Shown here: piece after piece, positions 57,619-64,000 of the stretch
How the letters are laid out: each line of letters begins with the position of its first letter
How positions within the stretch are numbered: position 1 is the first letter of the stretch
From: JAPORK01 sp026710285
GTDB taxonomy: Bacteria > Pseudomonadota > Gammaproteobacteria > Pseudomonadales > Endozoicomonadaceae
NCBI GenBank assembly: GCA_965201045.1
Contig: OZ241746.1
Coordinates: forward strand, 3,906,001 to 3,970,000
Direction: 5' to 3'
DNA length: 64,000 bases
Program-made: the position numbers and the translations under genes
Notes under the pieces: model-generated
Seen by the model: only the letters and a program-made list of their open reading frames with translations
What the model was told of the DNA's origin: nothing
Databases searched by the model: none

Positions 57619-58551
57619 TTAAACTATTTTGTTCAAAACTAATGCTAGTAAAGACATACGTGCATAGACGCCATTTTCTGCTTGTTGAAAATAACAGGCA
57701 AAAGGTGTTTCATCTACATCAGGGGCAATTTCATCAACACGCGGCAAAGGATGTAACACCCGCAATGAAGGTTTTGCCTTTGTTAACATCGCTTTATCTA
57801 AAATATAACGTGCTGCAATATATTTATACTCTGTTTCGTCAAAGCGTTCTTTTTGAATGCGGGTCATGTAAAGAATATCTGTTTCATGCAATATTGATTC
57901 AATTGAATATACCTGCTCATAACAGATATTGCGCTGATCTAACAGACTGAGAAGATATTCAGGCATCGCCAGTTCTTCTGGTGAAATAAAAATAAACTGT
58001 GTATTAAAAAGTGATAATGCCTGTACCAGCGAGTGAACTGTGCGACCATATTTTAAATCACCTGCAAGAGCAACTGTGAGATTGTCAAGTCTTCCATGAC
58101 ACTCATAAATAGTGAATAAATCCAGCAATGTTTGTGTTGGATGTTGATTGGCACCATCGCCACCGTTAATGACCGGTACTGAGGAAAATTGTGCGGCCAG
58201 CCGTGCAGCACCTTCCTTAGGATGTCTGATAATTAATGCATCCGTATAGGAAGAAATAATTTTTATAGAGTCAGCCAGCGTTTCTCCTTTTTTCAAAGAA
58301 GTATTAACCCCGTTATCAAACCCGATTGTTGTTCCACCGAGTTTACGAACTGCCACTTCAAAAGAGAGTTTTGTTCTGGTCGAAGGCTCAAAGAAACAGC
58401 TTCCGATTATTTTACCTGACAACAATGAACATATTTTTTGTCGTTTAATTTTTTCAATTGTCATGATAATAAATTCAAGCATTTCACGACTCATGTCAGA
58501 GATAGAAATGATATGCTGCTGATACAGAGCGTTATTGGTCTTGTTATCCAT
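57619..58551 (-). CDS. pyrB: Aspartate carbamoyltransferase catalytic chain
   Basis: Condenses carbamoyl phosphate and aspartate to carbamoyl aspartate, the first committed step of pyrimidine synthesis. 310 residues, as in E. coli (311). Carbamoyl-phosphate binding motif FFEPSTRTKLSFEVA, aspartate domain GGDGANQHPTQTLLDLF, and LHPLPRVDEI are intact. ATG 58551 opens MDNKTNNALYQQHIIS. The leader (58552-58700) might carry a pyrimidine-responsive attenuator as in enteric bacteria, but I cannot see a complete pyrL plus terminator. Confidence 0.95.
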   Translation of the reverse strand: MDNKTNNALYQQHIISISDMSREMLEFIIMTIEKIKRQKICSLLSGKIIGSCFFEPSTRTKLSFEVAVRKLGGTTIGFDNGVNTSLKKGETLADSIKIISSYTDALIIRHPKEGAARLAAQFSSVPVINGGDGANQHPTQTLLDLFTIYECHGRLDNLTVALAGDLKYGRTVHSLVQALSLFNTQFIFISPEELAMPEYLLSLLDQRNICYEQVYSIESILHETDILYMTRIQKERFDETEYKYIAARYILDKAMLTKAKPSLRVLHPLPRVDEIAPDVDETPFACYFQQAENGVYARMSLLALVLNKIV

Positions 58552-58856
58552 ACAGATAAATTTATACCTTCAGTTACTGGTTTAACACCTAAGGTTTCGG
58601 TCTATAATTGAAAATACTATTTTTTTGAGTACAACGAATATCCCTGTACTCCAATTTAAAGTTAAAAAAACAACAACAGCATGTACCTGTGTCCGGTTTG
58701 CTAAATCAGGGTACACTGCCAAAAAACAGTGCTATCTGCTTAACATTAAACGACGATGTATTTCATAATGCTGTTTTTAAAAATCTGCTTATTGCGGCAT
58801 TACATTTTTAACACAGGTGCTGTTTATCATTTTCTACTTTGTATTGTAATGATGTT
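58552..58856. other. pyrBI leader and valS downstream spacer
   Basis: 305 bp between the minus-strand pyrB start and the valS 3' end (both genes minus). The first 85 bp match the leader of the decayed copy at 55876-55965. No gene is visible. Confidence 0.5.
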
Positions 58857-61712
58857 TTACAATGCTTTTATTTCCTCTATTTGCTTTTTTAATTTGTGCT
58901 GATCGGCTTGTGCTTTATGTAACTTCATTTTTTCTTTTTCAACAACAGCAGCAGGTGCTTTACTAATGAAGTGATCATTTGATAGCTTAACCGACAAACG
59001 GTTTATCTCATTTTCAAGTTTGTCGTACTCTTTGCAGAGCCGCTGCGTTTCAGCTGCTTTGTCAATGAATCCGCTGACCGGAACCATAACTTCCAGCGAG
59101 CCCGCCAGGCGAGTAATACATGCAGATGCCGTCTCGTTTTTATCTGTCAGGCGGACAGAGGAGAGTTTGGCTATTTTTTTCAGCAGTTCTTCATTGAGTG
59201 TTAAGCGTTGCTTATCGGCTGCTGTTACATTGCGCAACCATACTTCAAGCAATTTGCCTGGTGCAATATCTGCTTCACGACGAATCGTTCTTACAGCACT
59301 AACAATCTCTTGTAGCCAGATGATGTCTGTTTCAGCATCAGCATCCGTTAATGTTTCATCTGCTTCAGGATAAGGCTGCAGCATTAAACTGTCACCACTT
59401 TTTTTCACCGTGTTTTTTACTTTTTGCCAAATCTCTTCAGTTATAAATGGAATAAACGGATGCATAATGCGCAGGACTGTTTCCAGTACGTTAATTAATG
59501 TATAACGTGTTCCGCGCAGCTGTGCTGCAGGGCTTTGTTTATCCCATAATACCGGTTTTGATAACTCCAGATACCAGTCACAGTATTCATGCCAGACAAA
59601 ATCATAGATTCTCTGGCTAACGTGATCAAAGCGGAAACTTTCCATTGCCTTGTGGACTTGCGTAATCATCTGCTGTAAACGTGACATAATCCAGCGGTCA
59701 GCCACACTGAGTATTACCTCTTCTGCACCGAATCCACAGTCATGATCTTCTGTGTTCATCAGAACATAACGGGACGCATTCCAAAGTTTGTTGCAAAAAT
59801 TACGATAGCCTTCTAGACGGTTCATATCCCAGTTCAGATCCCGTCCGGTTGAAGCCAGTGAATAGAGTGTATAGCGCAGCGCATCGGTACCATAAGAGGC
59901 AATACCCTGTGGATACTCTTTACGGGTTTGTCTGGCGATTTTTTCTGCCATCTGTGGTTGCATCAGATTGGTCGTTCGTTTATTAATCAGTGCTTCATGG
60001 CTAATACCATCTATCATGTCCAGCGGATCAAGCACATTGCCTTTACTTTTGGACATTTTTTGCCCATGTTCATCTCTTATCAGTCCATGCATATAAATAT
60101 ATTTAAAAGGAACTTCTGCTTCACCGGTCTCATCTTTAAGCAGATAAAGTGACATCATAATCATTCTAGCAACCCAGAAAAAGATGATATCAAAGCCTGT
60201 GACCAGGACATCAGAGGGATGAAAAGTTTTTAAGCGTTCAGTCTTTTCTGGCCAACCCAGGGTAGCAAAAGTCCACAAAGCAGAAGAAAACCAGGTATCA
60301 AAAACATCGTCATCCTGTTTTAGTACGACCTGTTCATCAAGCCCATACTTTTCGCGGACTTTTGCTTCATTGTCTGCAACATAGACATGTCCTGCTTCGT
60401 CATACCAAGCAGGGATACGGTGCCCCCACCACAGCTGACGGGAAATACACCAGGGCTGAATATTACGCATCCATGAAAAATAACTATTTTCATACTGTTG
60501 TGGTACAAACTTAATTTTACCGTCTTCAACCGCTTTAATAGCCGGATCTGCCAATATTTCAGTATTGATAAACCACTGATCTGTTAGTAAAGGCTCTATG
60601 ATAACGCCTGAACGATCACCATAAGGTATATTCAGCTGATGATCTTGTGTGCTTTCCAGCAAGCCAGTCTCATCAAGCGCCACAATAATTTTGTTGCGTG
60701 CCTCAAAACGCTCCAGATGACAAAATACGGAGGGTAGTTTAGTATCAATTTTTGTGCATGGACTGCCATCAACATTGAAAATCTGCGCCTGTGAAGCAAT
60801 TTTTGCATCTGGTGTCATTACGTTAATTAACGGAAGATCATGTCGCTTGCCTACTTCATAATCATTAAAATCATGAGCGGGTGTAATCTTAACACATCCG
60901 GTGCCAAATTCACGATCTACAAATTCATCGGCAATTATCGGGATAATTCGGTCTGTAAGGGGTGACTGAACCTGGTGACCAATTAAATCTTGATAACGTT
61001 CATCCTGAGGATGAACTGCCACAGCACTGTCACCTAGAATAGTTTCTGGTCGGGTGGTTGCAATAACAAGATAATCTTTTCCTTCACTGGTTTTACTATG
61101 ACCAGCCAGCGGATAGCGGAAGTGCCATAAAGATCCGCTTTGTTGTTTATTTTCCACTTCAAGATCAGAAATAGCGGTTTTTAATTTTGAATCCCAGTTC
61201 ACTAACCGTTTACCCCGATAGGCAAGTCCTGCTTCATATAATTTTATGAATGCTGTCCGAACTGCTTTTGACAGATTTGGATCCATGGTAAAACAAGCTG
61301 TCTCCCAGTCGACTGAATTACCCAAACGACGCATTTGTTTGGTGATAAGATCACCTGACTGGTCTTTCCATTCCCATATTTTTTGTATAAAAGCATCTCT
61401 GCCCAGGTCGTGGCGTGTTTTACCTTCTTCATGGTTTAGCTTGCGTTCTACTACCATCTGTGTCGCAATGCCTGCATGATCTGTGCCCATTTGCCATAAT
61501 GTATTTTTGTTTTTCATTCTCTGATAACGGACCAAGGCATCCATGATGACCTGTTGAAACGCATGCCCCATATGCAGACTACCGGTTACATTAGGCGGTG
61601 GAATCATAACAGAATAAGGTTCCCCCTTACCGGAAGGAGAGAAGTAACCGTTATCTTCCCAAAATTGGTACCATTGATTTTCAATGGCATGCGGATCGTA
61701 TTTTTTTTCCAT
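58857..61712 (-). CDS. valS: Valyl-tRNA synthetase
   Basis: Charges tRNA-Val and edits mis-activated threonine. 951 residues from ATG 61712 (MEKKYDPHAIENQWYQFWED), identical in length to E. coli ValS; an in-frame TTG at 61745 would add 11 unrelated residues. Class I signatures: PPPNVTGSLHMGHAFQ (HIGH variant) near residue 40 and GQKMSKSKGNVLDP (KMSKS) near 555. The CP1 editing domain (YLVIATTRPETILGDSAVAV) and GTDHAGIATQMVVERKL are present, as is the C-terminal coiled coil (LCKEYDKLENEINRLSVKL). No sign of decay. holC and pepA, its common neighbours, are absent. Confidence 0.96.
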   Translation of the reverse strand: MEKKYDPHAIENQWYQFWEDNGYFSPSGKGEPYSVMIPPPNVTGSLHMGHAFQQVIMDALVRYQRMKNKNTLWQMGTDHAGIATQMVVERKLNHEEGKTRHDLGRDAFIQKIWEWKDQSGDLITKQMRRLGNSVDWETACFTMDPNLSKAVRTAFIKLYEAGLAYRGKRLVNWDSKLKTAISDLEVENKQQSGSLWHFRYPLAGHSKTSEGKDYLVIATTRPETILGDSAVAVHPQDERYQDLIGHQVQSPLTDRIIPIIADEFVDREFGTGCVKITPAHDFNDYEVGKRHDLPLINVMTPDAKIASQAQIFNVDGSPCTKIDTKLPSVFCHLERFEARNKIIVALDETGLLESTQDHQLNIPYGDRSGVIIEPLLTDQWFINTEILADPAIKAVEDGKIKFVPQQYENSYFSWMRNIQPWCISRQLWWGHRIPAWYDEAGHVYVADNEAKVREKYGLDEQVVLKQDDDVFDTWFSSALWTFATLGWPEKTERLKTFHPSDVLVTGFDIIFFWVARMIMMSLYLLKDETGEAEVPFKYIYMHGLIRDEHGQKMSKSKGNVLDPLDMIDGISHEALINKRTTNLMQPQMAEKIARQTRKEYPQGIASYGTDALRYTLYSLASTGRDLNWDMNRLEGYRNFCNKLWNASRYVLMNTEDHDCGFGAEEVILSVADRWIMSRLQQMITQVHKAMESFRFDHVSQRIYDFVWHEYCDWYLELSKPVLWDKQSPAAQLRGTRYTLINVLETVLRIMHPFIPFITEEIWQKVKNTVKKSGDSLMLQPYPEADETLTDADAETDIIWLQEIVSAVRTIRREADIAPGKLLEVWLRNVTAADKQRLTLNEELLKKIAKLSSVRLTDKNETASACITRLAGSLEVMVPVSGFIDKAAETQRLCKEYDKLENEINRLSVKLSNDHFISKAPAAVVEKEKMKLHKAQADQHKLKKQIEEIKAL

Positions 61713-62774
61713 AGAAAAATTCTTATACAGTAAGTGGTTTAACAAATATAGAATGTATCACAAATTACCTGGATGTTTTGAATTGTTACAAATCTGGTGT
61801 TAATCATGCTGTTTCCCATTAACGTGTTTGTAAAATTACTAACGAGTATGTATTCTTCAGTACAAGCTGAATTATTGCCAGGTTAATCTGTTTTTGTTTA
61901 TCTCATATCCGTCCAGGTTGCTTTTGATTTAATCCCGCTACAATTATATAGAGATTGCAGATATTTTAAACAAAAAATTTTAATCTGGCTGCTTTGCATA
62001 AGGTCTTTTTATGGCTAATATGCGAAGGACAAATGATTATATTATCTGAGAAAAAATATCCAAAAAAGAAAAAGTATGCTATTTATAATTAGGTTTAACC
62101 AGACAGTTATGTGAATGCTATCATTGTTTTATATAGAAAAAGTGCGTTGAAAAATACGATATCGGCGCCAGGGTCTGCTGATGTTTTGTCATTTTTTGTG
62201 AAAGCTGAGCAATATGATAAAACGTCAACAGACCCTAAAAAAACAAATAGTTCAATAACTGCAAATAAGGTCTGTTTTTGTTGTAAATTGTTAATTTTGA
62301 AAGTTAAAAAATATCAACACAGTCGTTTGTATTGTAAGCTTTTTAAAAACCCTATAGCGACTACTCACAAAAATGATTATTTTTGCTTTTCACTGAAGTT
62401 AGCAGTATTTATAAGCAGGAAAAAACATGTATCCGAAACCGGTACAGAAAAATTAAATGGGTGAGCGAACAGGTTTATTTTATGTATATTAGGACATTAT
62501 CTATATTTCTGATAAAGTACTATATTTGAAAGCTCAGTGCTCATTACAAATAAAAAAAGTTAATATCTGCATGGGTAAAAATTAACGGGTAAAAAAGTAC
62601 GATATGTTGGTGTACTCAAGCGGTAATTTTTATATGCAGTCTTTTATTTATTGTAAACGAGCTCTGGCGTTAATGAATTATCTTTCTATATTGTTTTGAC
62701 TTCCTGGCAAGGCACTAATATAAGGTAATGGCAAATTCAAAATAATTTTATCCATGAGACAAAGGGATTAATAA
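61713..62774. other. 1.06-kb gene-free spacer
   Basis: Between divergent valS and the FKBP gene. Only the palindromic repeat at 62170-62236 stands out. A plus frame 62111-62464 spans that repeat and has no family resemblance, so I do not call it. The unusual length suggests a deleted gene; no recognisable remnant remains. The FKBP ribosome site AAAGGGATT is at 62761-62769. Confidence 0.55.
62170..62236. repeat. Palindromic repeat tctgttgatgt family, copy 2
   Basis: agggtctgctgatgttttgt at 62170-62189 pairs with the complement of gataaaacgtcaacagaccc at 62216-62235. It shares arms and inner words with the copy at 9631-9680. Confidence 0.65.
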
Positions 62775-63785
62775 ATGAAATTTACAAAAATTGCGGGTAG
62801 TTTGCTTATCGTTGCAACTGCATTAACATTAAATGCTTGTAAAGACAAAGAGGAAAAACAGTCAACAGAGCCAACTACAACGAAACCCGCAGTGATCAAA
62901 GATAAGCTTGGATATAGTCTGGGTTACATTATCGGTGAGCGCCTGAAGAGTGATTTTGAAGATGTTGATGCTCCATCAATTACTCAGGGACTTTCAGACA
63001 TAATCCATGGCAATAAACCTGCATTATCTGAAGATGAAATGAAAACTCTGATTGAAGCAGCCAAGAAAAAACAGATGGAAGATGCGCACAAAAAAATGAA
63101 AGAAGAAGCTAAAGAAAACTTAGAACGTGCTAATAAATTTTTAGATGAAAATGGTAAAAAAGCCGGTATCCACACTACCGATTCAGGCTTACAGTATAAA
63201 AATATTACCAAAGAACTGACTCCTGAAGATACCAAAGAGCTTCTTTCCTACATAAAAGATAAGCCTACAAGCATTGGTACAGAAAAATTAACCGATAAAT
63301 CAACTGTAACAGTCAGCTATGTTGGTTCTTACATTAATAAAGATGGCTCTGAACATGTTTTTGATGCCTCCAGCAAACGCCAAAAGCCGGTTACATTTCC
63401 TTTAGAGCATGTTATTCCAGGCTGGAGAGAAGGCGTAAAATTAATGCATACAGGTGAAACTTTTGAGCTCTTTATTCCTCCTGCTCTTGGTTATGGTGAG
63501 CAAGGTATTCCAAATGTTATTCCTCCCAATGAAATGTTAAAGTTCAAAATTACACTGCTGAGTGTTAAACATGAAGATGAGCAAAAATCTACAGATGAAA
63601 ACAATAACTCAAAAAATGAGAAAAAATCTGCAGATGAAAACAATAACTCAAAAAATGAGAAAAAATCTGCAGATGAAAACAATAACTCAGAGAGTGAGAA
63701 CAAGAATTTAAAAGAGGATAATAGCAGTAGTCACTCAGATAAAGAGAGTAGTAGCAACAGTGACAATACGGAAACAAAAAGCTAA
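62775..63785 (+). CDS. FKBP-type peptidyl-prolyl isomerase lipoprotein, Mip/FkpA-like
   Basis: 336 residues. Signal peptide with lipobox LNAC (Cys22), so membrane-anchored. A Mip/FkpA-type dimerisation and helical linker region follows (LGYSLGYIIGERLKSDFEDV, then a Lys/Glu-rich helix at about 90-125). The FKBP domain is at about 170-262: VTVSYVGSYINKDG, VFDASSKRQKPVTFPL, VIPGWREGVKLM and LGYGEQGIPNVIPPNEML, with the catalytic aromatic and Asp residues in place. The last 65 residues are a Ser/Asn/Glu/Lys tail built from 13-residue repeats (SADENNNSKNEKK). Mip proteins aid infection in Legionella and relatives; here the same role is possible but unproven. The linker is shorter than in Mip. Confidence 0.9.
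   Translation: MKFTKIAGSLLIVATALTLNACKDKEEKQSTEPTTTKPAVIKDKLGYSLGYIIGERLKSDFEDVDAPSITQGLSDIIHGNKPALSEDEMKTLIEAAKKKQMEDAHKKMKEEAKENLERANKFLDENGKKAGIHTTDSGLQYKNITKELTPEDTKELLSYIKDKPTSIGTEKLTDKSTVTVSYVGSYINKDGSEHVFDASSKRQKPVTFPLEHVIPGWREGVKLMHTGETFELFIPPALGYGEQGIPNVIPPNEMLKFKITLLSVKHEDEQKSTDENNNSKNEKKSADENNNSKNEKKSADENNNSESENKNLKEDNSSSHSDKESSSNSDNTETKS
63582..63698 (+). repeat. 39-bp tandem repeat in the FKBP gene
   Basis: Three consecutive 39-bp units (63582-63620, 63621-63659, 63660-63698), the first two differing by about two bases, encode STDENNNSKNEKK-like repeats. The number is a multiple of three per unit, so copy-number change keeps the frame and would alter only tail length. Confidence 0.9.
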
Positions 63786-63818
63786 AAAACAGATAAATAT
63801 TGCTATATAAAAAGTCTT

Positions 63819-63850
63819 TGTCCATACAATGTTGGAGTATTGTATGGACA
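63819..63850. terminator. Perfect hairpin between FKBP gene and dtd
   Basis: tgtccatacaat (63819-63830) and attgtatggaca (63839-63850), a 12-bp perfect stem with an 8-nt loop. It lies 34 bp after the FKBP stop. It lacks a T-run, so it is a likely transcript end or mRNA stabiliser, not a canonical terminator. Confidence 0.5.
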
Positions 63851-63880
63851 GACTTGAATTAATTATAACCTATACAAAAT

Positions 63881-64000
63881 ATGCGAACAGTTATACAACG
63901 AGTGGAACAGGCAAAAGTTTATATTAATTCTAAACTCCATTCATCTGTTAACAGAGGATTGCTAATTTTTTTAGGTATCACTACAGATGATGGTGAAGAA
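63881..64000 (+). CDS. dtd: D-aminoacyl-tRNA deacylase, 5' part (continues beyond window)
   Basis: ATG 63881 opens 40 codons to the window edge: MRTVIQRVEQAKVYINSKLH, then VNRGLLIFLGITTDDGEE. The pattern M-x-x-x-IQRVxxAxV followed by GLLxxLGxxxxD is the N-terminus of DTD, which hydrolyses D-aminoacyl-tRNAs and protects translation. The start follows the hairpin by 30 bp; the ribosome site is weak. Frame and motif are clear even though only a quarter of the gene is present. Confidence 0.88.
   Translation, partial: MRTVIQRVEQAKVYINSKLHSSVNRGLLIFLGITTDDGEE

Noticed and set aside
62111..62464. 117-codon plus frame upstream of the FKBP gene
   Set aside because: Spans a palindromic repeat, has no family resemblance and no ribosome site; likely chance.

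Overview
This looks like a low-GC (mid-30s % by eye) gammaproteobacterial chromosome from a host-associated, probably intracellular bacterium whose genome is decaying. The housekeeping genes (dnaE, valS, pyrB-pyrI, rng, mreCD, trmA, rppH, hemXY, comM, glpX, hslR, rluB) have gammaproteobacterial length, motifs and partial gene order. The host-associated picture is inferred from a Ser/Thr kinase-like protein, a truncated cysteine-protease-like/ankyrin-like protein, a coiled-coil repeat protein, an Rhs protein, 23S-5S genes without a linked 16S, and many broken genes and insertion-sequence remnants. The exact lineage cannot be named from the sequence alone.

Layout. 1-7 kb is an accessory, rearranged zone. 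It holds an edge-truncated effector-like gene (minus), an aroB 5' scrap joined to a broken rsmH, an IS1380-family element interrupted by an IS4-like element, palindromic repeats and a broken kinase-like gene. 7-16 kb is mostly conserved core: an MscS channel, glpX, rng, mreD, mreC and a HAD phosphatase on minus, then comM on plus. 16-36 kb is on plus: a repeat-rich coiled-coil protein, yrfG-hslR, a eukaryotic-like kinase, rluB, dnaE, emrAB, trmA, a lipoprotein, rppH, hemX-hemY and a small membrane protein. 36.5-41.1 kb is an rRNA unit of promoter, boxA, 23S (with a 415-nt intervening sequence), 5S, terminator, a small minus ORF, a second 5S and a second terminator. There is no 16S gene in the window.

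41.2-46.8 kb is a 1670-codon Rhs/YD-repeat gene whose reading frame continues for 191 codons beyond an in-frame TAG. 46.8-49.1 kb is a graveyard of transposase remnants. 49.2-54.8 kb is the most unusual block: an apparent minus-strand operon of two paralogous J-domain-like proteins, a GrpE-like protein and a divergent 845-residue Hsp70. I read it as a self-contained, non-canonical Hsp70 chaperone cassette. A 136-bp MITE sits between the two J-like paralogues and shares termini and target-duplication length with the IS4-like element at 3.5 kb. 54.8-62 kb has a decayed second copy of pyrI-pyrB carrying a 205-bp MITE, an exported protein, the intact pyrB-pyrI operon and valS. The window ends with a lipoprotein FKBP-type isomerase with a repetitive tail and the first 40 codons of dtd.

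Recurring themes. Several genes are split by single in-frame stop codons (TAG, TAA and TGA), which fits recent pseudogenisation. At least six families of short palindromic or MITE-like repeats are scattered between genes. No tRNA gene, CRISPR array or recognisable riboswitch was found by reading.
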